A program made the position numbers and the translations under genes. A stretch of DNA of 32,030 bases from Halomonas sp. GTDB lineage: Bacteria > Pseudomonadota > Gammaproteobacteria > Pseudomonadales > Halomonadaceae. The stretch is taken from contig NZ_JACUUD010000024.1 of assembly GCF_014859505.1 (NCBI RefSeq), positions 1 through 32,030 of the forward strand, written 5' to 3'. Of this stretch, positions 1 through 8,174 are shown piece by piece; the stretch's first letter is position 1, and every line of letters begins with the position of its first letter. Below the pieces are notes generated by a model. The model did not search any database and was not told where the DNA came from. It saw only the letters and a program-made list of their open reading frames with translations.

Positions 1-48
1 GCCGGCGAGTTCGAGTACCTCAAGGCCCGTGCGGCGCTGGGTGCCTGA
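1..48 (+). CDS. 3' end of an unidentified gene
   Basis: Frame 1 is open from the window edge and ends at a TGA at 46-48, giving the C-terminal residues AGEFEYLKARAALGA. Codon use is GC-rich like the neighbouring genes, and a strong hairpin follows at 81-106, as expected after a real gene. Fifteen residues are too few to name a family. No function is assigned. Confidence 0.5.
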   Translation, partial: AGEFEYLKARAALGA

Positions 49-80
49 TACCGCTTCTGGCGGTAATGGCTGAAACGATA

Positions 81-106
81 CCGGGGGCGCCAACTGGCGC
101 CCCCGG
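81..106. terminator. perfect 11-bp GC hairpin between convergent genes
   Basis: CCGGGGGCGCC at 81-91 pairs perfectly with GGCGCCCCCGG at 96-106 around the loop AACT. It lies between the end of the plus-strand gene at 48 and the end of the minus-strand thioesterase at 128, so it can serve both directions. There is no clear T tract on either side, so termination is inferred from stem strength and position. Confidence 0.6.
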
Positions 107-127
107 TGCATAGGGGGAGTGTCCTGG

Positions 128-529
128 CTACTGATGCACGGCGCGGATGCGGCCCTTGTCGTCCAGGGCCACCATCACGAAGCTCGCCTCGGTCACCTTG
201 TGCAGTTCCCGGGGATCGCGCTCCTGAGGCTGGCGGATCCACACCTCCACATCGATGTGCAGCGAACTATGGCCGACCTCGCGCAGGGTGGTATAGATGT
301 TGACCATCGAGCCCACGCGCACCGGGCACAGGAAGTCCATGGCCTCGATGGCCACGGTGGCGGTGCGGCCATGGGCCTCGCGGCCGGCGGCCAACTCGGC
401 GGCCTGATCCATATGGGCCACCAGCCAGCCGCCGGCGATATCGCCATGCAGGTTGGTATCCTGGCGGCTGGCCAGCAGTTTCAGGGTGAGATCGCCCCTG
501 GGCGCGGGAATATCGTCGAGGTCCGTCAT
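128..529 (-). CDS. YciA-like acyl-CoA thioesterase (hotdog fold)
   Basis: A 133-residue single-domain hotdog protein, the usual length for YciA-type thioesterases, which hydrolyse acyl-CoA to free acid and CoA in the cytosol. The segment RQDTNLHGDIAGGWLVAHMDQAA near residues 21-43 matches the family signature (DTN..GDIFGGW...MD) that carries the active-site Asp and contacts CoA. The frame is open further upstream to 616, but those extra 29 residues do not resemble the family, so the ATG at 527-529 (MTDLDDIPAPRG) is preferred. It diverges from the pstS-like gene. Chain-length preference cannot be read from the sequence. YbgC- or Acot-type naming is possible, but YciA fits best. Confidence 0.85.
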   Translation of the reverse strand: MTDLDDIPAPRGDLTLKLLASRQDTNLHGDIAGGWLVAHMDQAAELAAGREAHGRTATVAIEAMDFLCPVRVGSMVNIYTTLREVGHSSLHIDVEVWIRQPQERDPRELHKVTEASFVMVALDDKGRIRAVHQ

Positions 530-687
530 GAAGATGTCATCATCCTGGCTTGTTATTGTGGCCGTAAGCGACAAGAGGCATACGGATGTCTGAATCGGTG
601 GCCATGGTATATGCACAGGCCTCTGCCCACCAGCGCGGTACCTCGTCCTGCACCCAGGGGGCGCGCACCCCTTGCAGGCCGGCGGGA

Positions 688-1647
688 ATGCGGCTCCGAC
701 CGGTGAGGCGCTGGGCCGAGGGTTGGGGGTTGGCCCTGCTGCTGCTGGTTCTGCCGGGCCTGGGCCAGGCGGACGCCGACGAGGTGGCCGGGACCCTGGG
801 GGCGGTAGGCTCCGACACCTTGGCGGGGCTGATGCTGCGCTGGGGAGAGGTGTTGACCGAGCAGTACCCCGCGGTACGCCTGCAATTGCAGGCCAGCGGC
901 TCGGCCAGCGCGCCCACGGCGCTGATCGCCGGCACCACCCGCCTGGGGCCCATGTCGCGGCCCATGCACGAGGCCGAGCGGGCGGCCTTCATGGCGCGCC
1001 ACGGCTATCCACCGCTGGAGCTCGAGGTGGCCCGGGACGCCCTGGCGGTGGTGGTGCATCGGCACAATCCGCTGGAGAGCCTGACCCTGGCGGAGCTGGA
1101 TGCGCTCTTTTCGGACACCCTGCGCTGCGGCGCCGCGGCCTCCATCGAACGCTGGTCACAGCTCGGCGTCGACCTGCCCGGGGGGCGCATCTCACTGCAT
1201 GGTCGCAACGTGGCCTCCGGCACCCATGATTTCTTCCGCCTGCGCGGGCTGTGCGGCGGTCGCTTCCGTCTCGATGTCAACGAGCATCCCGGCTCGGCCG
1301 CGGTGGTGGCGGCGGTGGCGGCGGAGCCCGCCGCCATCGGCTACGCCGGCCTCAACCACCTGACGCCGGCGGTGCGCGCGCTCGCCCGGCGCGATAGCGA
1401 GACCGGGGAGTTCCATGCCCCGAGCGCCGCCATGGTGACCAGCGGCGACTATCCGCTGTCGCGCAGCCTCTATCTCTACGTGAATCGGCGGCCTGGGGAG
1501 GCGCTACCGGGGCCGGAGCGCGCCTTCCTCGAGCTGGTGCTCTCCGAGGCGGGCCAGACGGTGGTGGAGGAGGTCGGCTTCGTGCCCCTGACCCCGGCAG
1601 AGCGTGAGTGCCAGTGGCATCGGCTCGAAGGCCATGGTGGTCGCTGA
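688..1647 (+). CDS. pstS: PstS-family phosphate-binding periplasmic protein
   Basis: Substrate-binding protein of the high-affinity phosphate ABC transporter; it captures phosphate in the periplasm and delivers it to PstCA. The body reads like the Pseudomonas PstS class: GAVGSDTLAGLM near the N-terminus, QASGSASAP, LGPMSRPM, then HGRNVASGTHDFF and NEHPGSAAVV, the Ser/Thr/Asp-rich phosphate-contact regions. The ATG at 688 gives a 319-residue precursor with a signal peptide (RLRP-VRRW, then LALLLLVLPGLGQA). An upstream ATG at 586 has a better ribosome site (AAGAGG, 7-base spacing) but would put 34 unlike-family residues before the signal peptide, so the start is uncertain. The clear Pho box lies after this gene, before pstC. 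Confidence 0.85.
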   Translation: MRLRPVRRWAEGWGLALLLLVLPGLGQADADEVAGTLGAVGSDTLAGLMLRWGEVLTEQYPAVRLQLQASGSASAPTALIAGTTRLGPMSRPMHEAERAAFMARHGYPPLELEVARDALAVVVHRHNPLESLTLAELDALFSDTLRCGAAASIERWSQLGVDLPGGRISLHGRNVASGTHDFFRLRGLCGGRFRLDVNEHPGSAAVVAAVAAEPAAIGYAGLNHLTPAVRALARRDSETGEFHAPSAAMVTSGDYPLSRSLYLYVNRRPGEALPGPERAFLELVLSEAGQTVVEEVGFVPLTPAERECQWHRLEGHGGR

Positions 1648-1649
1648 AG

Positions 1650-1691
1650 CTGTCACCCAACTGTCATCAGGATGTCGTAACGTGCTGTCAT
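1650..1691 (+). promoter_or_regulatory. Pho box array upstream of pstC
   Basis: CTGTCAC (1650-1656), CTGTCAT (1661-1667) and ATGTCGT (1672-1678) are direct repeats at the exact 11-bp spacing of PhoB half-sites (consensus CTGTCAT, 4-bp spacer). A fourth exact CTGTCAT lies at 1685-1691, slightly out of phase. The array begins 3 bases after the pstS stop codon and 31 bases before the pstC ATG, so it can drive pstCAB-phoU under phosphate limitation independently of pstS. PhoB control is inferred from the motif. Confidence 0.85.
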
Positions 1692-1722
1692 CCCCCTTGC
1701 CGATGATCGACCTGGAGTGGCC

Positions 1723-2907
1723 ATGATCGACCCCTTGCCGCCCAGGGACCTGCCGCGCCACCAGTGGCGGCGCCTGCGTGACCGCCTGGCGACCCTGCTG
1801 ATCACGGCCGGTGGCATCGGCGTGGTGGTGACGGTGATGGCCATCGGCGTCTTTCTGGCCCTGGAGGTGGCGCCGCTGTTTCTCGAGGCGGGCCGGAGCC
1901 TGGGCTGGCGGGAGCTGTGGCAGCCTCGCTGGCAGCCCGGCACCCTGCCCGGGGAGTCTCCCCTGTTTGGCCTGCAGCCGCTGGCCTGGGGCACCCTCAA
2001 GGCCGCCTTCTGGGCGCTGCTGTTCGCCGTGCCGCTGGCGCTGGGAGCGGCCGTCCACTCGGCCCTCTTCATGCCGCCGCGGCTGCGCAGCCGTCTCAAG
2101 CCCACCCTGGAGCTGATGGAGGCGATGCCCGGCGTGGTGGTGGGTTTCGTGGCCGGCCTGGTGCTGGCTCCCTGGCTGGATCGTCACCTGGCCGGTGCCC
2201 TGGCGCTGCTGATCTGTCTGCCGGTGGGCCTGTTGCTGGCCGGCCTGGCCTGGCGGCGGCTGCCGGCGGCCTGGCGGCATCGACTTCCTCATGGCTGGGC
2301 CGGGCTGTGGCTGATGCCCTGGCTGGCGCTGCTGGTGGTGTCCGCGCTGTGGCTCTCCCCCTGGCTGGAGGCGCTGCTGTTCGGCGGCGACCTGCGCGGC
2401 TGGCTGGAGGCACACGCCGGGCTCGGCTATGCCTCGCGCAATGCGCTGATCGTCGGCCTGGCGATGGGGTTCGCGGTCATTCCCGGGATCTATGCCCTGG
2501 CCGAGGATGCGCTCTCCGGCGTGCCGGCGAATCTCGGTGAGGGCGCCCAGGCGCTGGGCGCGACCCGCTGGCAGAGCCTGTGGAAGGTGGTGCTGCCGGC
2601 CGCGGCCCCCGGCGTGCTCAGCGCGGTGATGATCGGCGCCGGCCGTGCCGTGGGCGAGACCATGATCGTGCTGATGGCCAGTGGCAACACGGGCCTGATG
2701 ACCCTGAGCCCCCTGGAGGGGATGCGCTCGATGGCCGCTTCCATCGCCATCGAGCTGCCCGAGGCGGTGCCGGGCGGTATCCACTACCGCCTGCTGTTCC
2801 TGGTGGCGCTGGTGCTGTTCGTCTTCACCTTCCTGGTCAACACCCTGGCGGAGCTGGTCCACGCGCGGCTGCGCAGTCGCTACCGGCGACTGGGTGGCAG
2901 GTCATGA
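1723..2907 (+). CDS. pstC: phosphate ABC transporter permease PstC
   Basis: Inner-membrane permease of the Pst system, 394 residues. A transmembrane helix near residues 22-45 is followed by a periplasmic stretch and the MetI-like permease domain. The cytoplasmic EAA loop is visible as EDALSGVPANLGEGAQALGA with following hydrophobic helices (about residues 260-330). It is longer than the E. coli protein but shorter than the roughly 760-residue PstC of some pseudomonads. The ATG at 1723 has CTGGAG at 1712-1717. A GTG at 1717 in the same frame overlaps that ribosome site and is rejected. The stop overlaps the pstA start (ATGA at 2904-2907), showing translational coupling. Confidence 0.9.
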   Translation: MIDPLPPRDLPRHQWRRLRDRLATLLITAGGIGVVVTVMAIGVFLALEVAPLFLEAGRSLGWRELWQPRWQPGTLPGESPLFGLQPLAWGTLKAAFWALLFAVPLALGAAVHSALFMPPRLRSRLKPTLELMEAMPGVVVGFVAGLVLAPWLDRHLAGALALLICLPVGLLLAGLAWRRLPAAWRHRLPHGWAGLWLMPWLALLVVSALWLSPWLEALLFGGDLRGWLEAHAGLGYASRNALIVGLAMGFAVIPGIYALAEDALSGVPANLGEGAQALGATRWQSLWKVVLPAAAPGVLSAVMIGAGRAVGETMIVLMASGNTGLMTLSPLEGMRSMAASIAIELPEAVPGGIHYRLLFLVALVLFVFTFLVNTLAELVHARLRSRYRRLGGRS

Positions 2908-4436
2908 TCGGTCGCGCCCGGCTGCCCCGCGGCGAGGGGGTCTGGCCCTGGCTCGCCGCCGGCAGCTTGGCCCTCTCGCTGCTGATGCTCGCGGGGCTGC
3001 TGTTCCTGCTGGCGGTGCGGGGAATGGGGCATTTCTGGCCGTCGCCCCTCACCCTGGTGACCCTGGAAGACGGCCGCCTGCTGGCCGGCCAGGCGGTGCG
3101 CGAGGAGCGCCAGCCGAACGCCGCGGGTCGCGAACGGCTCTACCTGACCGGCAACCGCGACCTGGACGGCGCGATCTGGCGATGGGTGGCCGTGGACGAG
3201 ATCGCGGAGGAGAGCCGTCCCCGCGACCTGGTGGTGCTGGAGCGCACCCGCTGGGGAAGTTTCCAGGGGCGTCTGCTGGCGCTGGAGGAGCGCGGTGAGC
3301 GTGTCGAGGGCGAGGCCGCCTGGGCGGCACTGCAGGCGCGCCTGCAGGAACTCGCGGCCCTGAGGGCGGAGCGTGACCGCCTGCGCGACGAGATCGTGGT
3401 GCCGCTGGTGAGGCGGATGGAACGTGAACCCCTGGCCGAGGCTGAGCTGGCGCGCGCCAGTGCAAGGATCCGTGAGCTCCAGGCGCGCATCGCCGGCGGC
3501 CGTCTGCTGCTGGAGAGCGTCGATGGCCGTCGCCTAGAGCAGCCGCTGGAGCAGGTGCTGCGCGCCTGGCGGCCCAACGCCATGTCGCCCCCGGCGAAGG
3601 TCGCCGCCTGGGGAGGCGGCGTATGGCGCTTCCTCGCCGAGGGGCCCCGTGCCGCCAACAGTGCCGGCGGGGTGTGGCCGGCGATCTTCGGCACCGTGTT
3701 GATGGTGCTGCTGATGTCGGTGGTGGTAACCCCCTTCGGCGTGCTGGCGGCCATCTACCTCAACGAGATCGCCCACCAGGGGCGCTTGACTCATCTGGTG
3801 CGCATCGCGGTGCGCAACCTGGCCGGGGTACCCTCCATCGTCTATGGCGTGTTCGGGCTGGGGGTGTTTGTCTACGGCATCGGCGGCAGCCTGGACGAAT
3901 GGTTCTTCGCCGACCAGTTGCCCTCGCCCACCTTCGGCACCGGGGGGCTGCTGTGGGCCTCGCTGACCCTGGCGCTGCTGACCCTGCCGGTGGTGATCGT
4001 GGCCACCGAGGAGGGGTTGGCCCGGGTACCCGACCACCAGCGCGAGGGTGCCCTGGCGCTGGGCGCTACCCGAGTGGAGATGCTGACCCGGGTGGTGCTG
4101 CCGATGACCGCGCCGGCGATGCTCACCGGGGTCATCCTGGCGGTGGCCCGGGCCGCCGGCGAGGTGGCGCCACTGATGCTGGTGGGGGTCGCCAAGCTGG
4201 CGCCCCAGGTGCCGGTGGACGGTGACTTCCCCTTCCTGCATCTTGAGCGAAAGTTCATGCACCTGGGCTACCACATCTACGACGTGGCCTTCCACGGTTC
4301 CGATGTCCAGGCGGCGCTGCCACTGGTCTATGCCACTGCGCTGCTGCTGGTGCTGGTGATCCTGGTGCTTAACCTGACTGCAATATTTCTGCGCCATCAT
4401 CTCAGGGCGCGTCATGGAGCGCTGCCGCGCCGCTAG
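2904..4436 (+). CDS. pstA: phosphate ABC transporter permease PstA with long periplasmic insertion
   Basis: Second Pst permease, 510 residues, versus about 300 in E. coli. Residues 16-38 form the first membrane helix. Residues 40 to about 255 are a hydrophilic insertion predicted periplasmic, with a charged Leu/Glu/Arg-rich coiled-coil-like run at about 135-200. The MetI-like permease domain occupies about 260-500, with the EAA loop visible as [20 protein letters not shown]. The ATG overlaps the pstC stop by four bases. Similar long PstA proteins are known in Pseudomonas. The role of the insertion is not known to me. Confidence 0.9.
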   Translation: MIGRARLPRGEGVWPWLAAGSLALSLLMLAGLLFLLAVRGMGHFWPSPLTLVTLEDGRLLAGQAVREERQPNAAGRERLYLTGNRDLDGAIWRWVAVDEIAEESRPRDLVVLERTRWGSFQGRLLALEERGERVEGEAAWAALQARLQELAALRAERDRLRDEIVVPLVRRMEREPLAEAELARASARIRELQARIAGGRLLLESVDGRRLEQPLEQVLRAWRPNAMSPPAKVAAWGGGVWRFLAEGPRAANSAGGVWPAIFGTVLMVLLMSVVVTPFGVLAAIYLNEIAHQGRLTHLVRIAVRNLAGVPSIVYGVFGLGVFVYGIGGSLDEWFFADQLPSPTFGTGGLLWASLTLALLTLPVVIVATEEGLARVPDHQREGALALGATRVEMLTRVVLPMTAPAMLTGVILAVARAAGEVAPLMLVGVAKLAPQVPVDGDFPFLHLERKFMHLGYHIYDVAFHGSDVQAALPLVYATALLLVLVILVLNLTAIFLRHHLRARHGALPRR

Positions 4437-4463
4437 CGGCACCGCCCGAGGAGTGTGAACCCG

Positions 4464-5276
4464 ATGTCCGTCTTCTCGCCGCGGTCGGCCGACGGCGGCC
4501 CGATCATCGACTTCGACCCGGTCAGCTGCTGCCTGGAGATCGAGGGGCTGAGCCTGGCCTACGGCGAGACGCCGGCGCTGCGTGAGCTGACGCTGCGCGT
4601 GCCGCGTCATCGGGTCACCGCCTTCATCGGGCCCTCGGGCTGCGGCAAGTCGACGCTGCTGCGCGCCCTGAACCGGCTCCACGACCTCAACGATGAGGTG
4701 CACCTGAGCGGAAGGATTCGCCTCGAAGGGCAGGATATCCACGCTCCGGAGATGGAGGTGGCGGAACTTCGCCGGCGGGTGGGGATGGTGTTCCAGGCGC
4801 CCAACCCCTTCCCGATGTCGATCTACGACAATGTGGCCTTCGGGCTGCGTCTGCAGGGCGGGATTCGCAAGCGGCAGCTGGACGATGTCGTCGAGTGGGC
4901 GCTGCGATCGTCGGCCCTGTGGGACGAGGTCAAGGATCGCCTCAAGAGTTCGGCCTGGGCGCTCTCCGGTGGCCAGCAGCAGCGCCTGGTGATCGCCCGT
5001 ACCCTGGCGGTGCGCCCCGAGGTGCTGCTGCTCGATGAGCCGGCCTCGGCGCTGGACCCGATCTCGACGCTGAAGATCGAGGAGCTGATCCGCAACCTGA
5101 AGTCGCAGCTGACCCTGGTGCTGGTCACTCACAACATGCAGCAGGCGGCGCGTGTCTCCGACTACACCGCCTTCCTGCAGGAGGGCGAGCTGGTGGAGTA
5201 CGGCACCACCGACACCCTGTTCACCAACCCGCGCCTCGCGCGTACCGAGAACTACATCACCGGGCGCATGGCCTGA
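4464..5276 (+). CDS. pstB: phosphate ABC transporter ATPase PstB
   Basis: Cytoplasmic ATPase that powers PstCA, 270 residues, the usual length. Walker [10 protein letters not shown] at 56-64, Q-loop region [11 protein letters not shown] at about 109-119, ABC signature LSGGQ at 167-171, Walker B VLLLDEP at 187-193 and switch His in VLVTHN at 223 are all intact. ATG 4464 is chosen over an in-frame GTG at 4455 because the ribosome site GAGGAG (4448-4453) is correctly spaced only for the ATG. It follows pstA after 27 bases and precedes phoU, the standard operon order. Confidence 0.95.
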   Translation: MSVFSPRSADGGPIIDFDPVSCCLEIEGLSLAYGETPALRELTLRVPRHRVTAFIGPSGCGKSTLLRALNRLHDLNDEVHLSGRIRLEGQDIHAPEMEVAELRRRVGMVFQAPNPFPMSIYDNVAFGLRLQGGIRKRQLDDVVEWALRSSALWDEVKDRLKSSAWALSGGQQQRLVIARTLAVRPEVLLLDEPASALDPISTLKIEELIRNLKSQLTLVLVTHNMQQAARVSDYTAFLQEGELVEYGTTDTLFTNPRLARTENYITGRMA

Positions 5277-5329
5277 CGGCTGGCTCTCCAGCCCCGAGCC
5301 CCCAGGCCCATTCCCAGGAGAGGAGTACC

Positions 5330-6058
5330 ATGGACATCACCAGCGATATCCACAGCCGGCATATCTCGCGGCAGTTCAACCAGGAGCTCGAGGAGCTCAA
5401 GACCCACCTGATGGCCATGGGCGGCCTGGTGGAGAAGCAGATCCAGGAAGCGGTGGCCGCGCTGCTCGAGGGGGACTCCGAGCTGGCCCGCCGGGTGGTG
5501 GAAAATGATCGTGCGGTCAATGACATGCAGATCAAGATCGACGAGGAGTGCACCCAGGTGCTGGCGCGCCGCCAGCCGGCGGCCTCCGATCTTCGCCTGG
5601 TGCTGGCGGTGATCCGTGCCGCCTCAGACCTGGAGCGCATCGGCGATGAGGCAAGCAAGATCGCCCGCAACGCCGGCGACCTGATCGAGGGCGACAACGG
5701 CAACCGCGGTTTCGTCGAGGTGCGCATGCTCAGCGAGCACGTGCGTCGCATGGTGCGCGATGCGCTGACCTCCTTTGCCCGCTTCGACACCGAGCTGGCG
5801 CTGCAGCTGGTCCACGAGGACGAGGTGGTGGACGAGGAGTACCGCAGCGCCATGCGCTCGCTGATGACCTTCATGATGGAGGACGCCCGCTCGATCTCGC
5901 CGATCCTCAGTCTGATGTGGATCCTGCGGGCCCTGGAGCGCATCGGCGATCACGCCAACAACCTTGCCGAGTACGTGGTCTACCTGGTCAAGGGCCTCGA
6001 CATTCGCCACACCGACCCGGAGGATCTGGACAAGCAGGCGATCACCCGCAAGGATTGA
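5330..6058 (+). CDS. phoU: phosphate signalling protein PhoU
   Basis: A 242-residue all-helical cytoplasmic protein with two PhoU repeats. It links Pst transporter state to the PhoR kinase so that the regulon is off when phosphate is plentiful. The repeat signatures are visible: VENDRAVNDMQIKIDEEC and LRLVLAVIRAASDLERIGDEASKIA in the first half, VHEDEVVDEEY and SLMWILRALERIGDHANNLAEYVVYLVKG in the second; the E/D-rich metal-binding positions are retained. A strong purine-rich ribosome site (AGGAGAGGAG) precedes ATG 5330. It ends the pst operon, with a strong hairpin just downstream. Confidence 0.95.
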   Translation: MDITSDIHSRHISRQFNQELEELKTHLMAMGGLVEKQIQEAVAALLEGDSELARRVVENDRAVNDMQIKIDEECTQVLARRQPAASDLRLVLAVIRAASDLERIGDEASKIARNAGDLIEGDNGNRGFVEVRMLSEHVRRMVRDALTSFARFDTELALQLVHEDEVVDEEYRSAMRSLMTFMMEDARSISPILSLMWILRALERIGDHANNLAEYVVYLVKGLDIRHTDPEDLDKQAITRKD

Positions 6059-6083
6059 CCGGACGCCGGGATTGGCCGTCAAT

Positions 6084-6118
6084 GACACTGGCCACCGCCT
6101 CAGGCGGTGGCCAGTGTC
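6084..6118 (+). terminator. 16-bp perfect hairpin after phoU
   Basis: GACACTGGCCACCGCC (6084-6099) pairs with GGCGGTGGCCAGTGTC (6103-6118) around TCA, followed by GTTTCGT. This is a convincing end for the pstCAB-phoU transcript. It lies only 21 bases before the cysZ-like start, so that gene probably has weak readthrough or its own promoter. Confidence 0.75.
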
Positions 6119-6139
6119 GTTTCGTCTGAAGGAATCAGC

Positions 6140-6871
6140 ATGCTCGATGCGATCACCGCCCTGATCCGGGGCACCCGCCTGGCCTACTCCCCTGGCCTGC
6201 GCCGCTATGTCTTCGCGCCCATCGTCGTCAACCTGCTGGTCTACGGCGCCATGCTGCGGGTGGTGCTGGCCAACTTCGGCGGCTGGCTGGAGGGCTGGAT
6301 GGCGCTGGTGCCGGCCTGGCTTGGCTGGCTCGAGTGGTTGATCTGGCCGCTGTTCGTGATCAGCCTGGTGGTCATCGTCTTCTTCACCTTCACCCTGGTG
6401 ACCCACCTGATCGCCGCCCCCTTCTACGGCTTCCTGGCGGCTAAGGTGGAGGTGGTGGCCACCGGACGGCCTCCCCTGGATGATCGCGGTTTCATGAAGA
6501 CGGCGGTGGATGCCCTGGGGCGCGAGCTGGTCAAGCTGGCCTATATCGCGCCGCGTGCCCTGCTGCTCTTCGTGGTGAGCTGGATTCCCGGCCTCAATCT
6601 CGCCGCCCCGCTGCTATGGGCACTGTTCTCCGCCTGGGTGATGGCCATCGCCTATCTGGACTATCCCATGGACAACAACAAGGTGAGCTTCGCCGACATG
6701 CGAAGGCGGCTGCGTGCCCGCTGGTGGCAGAGCCTCACCTTCGGCGGCTGCGTGACCCTGGTGACCTGGATCCCGCTGGCCAACCTCTTCCTGCTGCCGG
6801 GGGCCGTTTCCGCGGCGGTGCTGATGTGGAACCAGCACTACCGGTCGCTGGTGGTCTCAGCGGCTCGCTGA
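6140..6871 (+). CDS. cysZ: CysZ/EI24-family membrane protein
   Basis: A 243-residue polytopic inner-membrane protein. CysZ mediates sulfate uptake for cysteine synthesis in E. coli. It is recognised by the N-terminal pattern with an amphipathic helix then a long helix pair (LRRYVFAPIVVNLLVYGA), the LVTHLIAAPFYGFLAAKVE segment, LVSWIPGLN-like loop and the C-terminal AIAYLDYPMDNN segment characteristic of CysZ. ATG 6140 has AAGGAA at 6129-6134; the frame is open upstream into the phoU terminator, which is not coding. Its last 15 bases overlap the end of phoR on the other strand. Its place inside the Pho locus suggests only position, not phosphate transport. Confidence 0.85.
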   Translation: MLDAITALIRGTRLAYSPGLRRYVFAPIVVNLLVYGAMLRVVLANFGGWLEGWMALVPAWLGWLEWLIWPLFVISLVVIVFFTFTLVTHLIAAPFYGFLAAKVEVVATGRPPLDDRGFMKTAVDALGRELVKLAYIAPRALLLFVVSWIPGLNLAAPLLWALFSAWVMAIAYLDYPMDNNKVSFADMRRRLRARWWQSLTFGGCVTLVTWIPLANLFLLPGAVSAAVLMWNQHYRSLVVSAAR

Positions 6872-8173
6872 GGCCTTCTCGGTAGTCTCTGCCCTGAGCC
6901 GCTCGGCGGGAAACAGGCAGCGGAAGCGGGCGCCCTGGCCCGGGCGGGAGTCGATCTCCAGGCGGGCATCGTGGCGCAGCAACACGTGCTTGACGATGGC
7001 AAGACCGAGCCCGGTGCCGCCGGTAGCGGCACTGCGCCCCTTGTCGACCCGATAGAAGCGCTCGGTGAGCCGCGGCAGGTGCACCGGGTCGATGCCCATG
7101 CCGTTATCCTCCACCTCCAGGCTGGCGCCGTCTCCCCTGGGTAGCCAGCGCAGCACGATGCGGCTGCCCTCGGGGGTGTAGCGCACGGCGTTGAAGGCCA
7201 GGTTGGAGAGGGCGCTGCGGATCTCCTGTTCGCTGCCGAGCAGCGCCCTGGGCTCCAGCAGCTCCACCTCGATGGTGTGGCGGCCGGCGGAGAGTGCCGT
7301 GGCGTCGCGCTGCACGCTTGCCAGCAGGGCGCCCATGGCCAGGGGGGTGTGGTCCTGGCCGCCGCGGTCAATCTCCAGTCGCGACAGCAGCAGCAGGTCG
7401 CTCACCAGGTTCTGCATGCGGCTGGACTGCTCCTGCATCCGGGGCAGACCCCGGGCGAAGCGTGGCGGCAACTGGTCGGCGTAGGTGGCGTAGGTCTCCA
7501 GGTAGCCGGCCAGCACGGTGAGGGGGGTACGCAGCTCGTGGGAGACGTTGGCCACGAAGTCGCGGCGCATCTCCTCCAGGCGGTGCAGGCGGGTGATGTC
7601 GCGGGCCATCAGCAGCCGCTCGTCGTCGCCATAGAGGGTGATCTGGAACTGCAGCACCATCTGCTCGTCGATGGGCGAGGGCAGCGTCAGCGGCTCGCGG
7701 TAGTCTCGAGCGTGGAGGTAATCGATGAAGCGCGGGTCGCGCACCAGGTTGGTGATGTGGTGGCCGCGATCATGGGTGGTGCGCAGTCCCAGCATGCGTT
7801 CGGCGGCGCTGTTCCACCACTCCATGTCGCCGTGGCGGTCGAGCATCACCACGCTGTCGCGCATTGCCTCGGAGGACTCTTGGATGCGCTTGATGATGCC
7901 CAGCAGCCGCTCCTGGGTGTGGCGCTGCCCCTTCTGGTAGCGATAGAGGCGATCGAACAGCTCGCCCCATACCCCCGTGGTGGCCGGGGGCTCGGCCTGA
8001 GGGGTGAGAGTCAGCCAGCGGTGGAGGCGGTAGAGCTGGCGCAGATGAAAGGCCAGACAGGCAGCCAGGCCGACGGCCAGACCCTCCCAGGCATGGGAGA
8101 CCAGCCAGCCCACCAGCAGGCCGCTGCCTGCCAGGAGGACGAGACGCCACAGTTCCCGCTTCCAGAGGCCCAC
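6857..8173 (-). CDS. phoR: phosphate regulon sensor kinase PhoR
   Basis: A 438-residue membrane histidine kinase; it phosphorylates PhoB at low phosphate and is restrained by PhoU and Pst. Two close N-terminal hydrophobic segments lie at about 11-25 and 31-44, as in PhoR, with no large periplasmic domain. A PAS domain (about 100-195: SVVMLDRHGDMEWWN) is followed by the H-box FVANVSHELRTPLT with phospho-accepting His212, an N-box (ALSNLAFNAVRYTP near 321-334) and G-boxes (DNGMGI; GGTGLGLAIVK near 385-395). The start is GTG at 8171-8173, placed one base after the phoB stop. The 3' end overlaps cysZ tail to tail by 15 bases. Confidence 0.95.
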   Translation of the reverse strand: MGLWKRELWRLVLLAGSGLLVGWLVSHAWEGLAVGLAACLAFHLRQLYRLHRWLTLTPQAEPPATTGVWGELFDRLYRYQKGQRHTQERLLGIIKRIQESSEAMRDSVVMLDRHGDMEWWNSAAERMLGLRTTHDRGHHITNLVRDPRFIDYLHARDYREPLTLPSPIDEQMVLQFQITLYGDDERLLMARDITRLHRLEEMRRDFVANVSHELRTPLTVLAGYLETYATYADQLPPRFARGLPRMQEQSSRMQNLVSDLLLLSRLEIDRGGQDHTPLAMGALLASVQRDATALSAGRHTIEVELLEPRALLGSEQEIRSALSNLAFNAVRYTPEGSRIVLRWLPRGDGASLEVEDNGMGIDPVHLPRLTERFYRVDKGRSAATGGTGLGLAIVKHVLLRHDARLEIDSRPGQGARFRCLFPAERLRAETTEKASASR

Positions 8174-8174
8174 G

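Noticed and set aside
534-562. Possible Pho box before pstS
   Set aside because: Only the first unit (ATGTCAT at 534-540) fits. The next units at 11-bp steps (CTGGCTT, TTGTGGC) are poor, so it is not called as a site.
1504-2862. A 452-codon minus-strand open frame across pstC
   Set aside because: Extremely His/Gln/Gly-rich and without a family pattern; it mirrors the third-position bias of pstC.
3534-5132. A 532-codon minus-strand open frame across pstA and pstB
   Set aside because: His/Gln-rich antisense frame; pstA and pstB motifs on the plus strand are intact.
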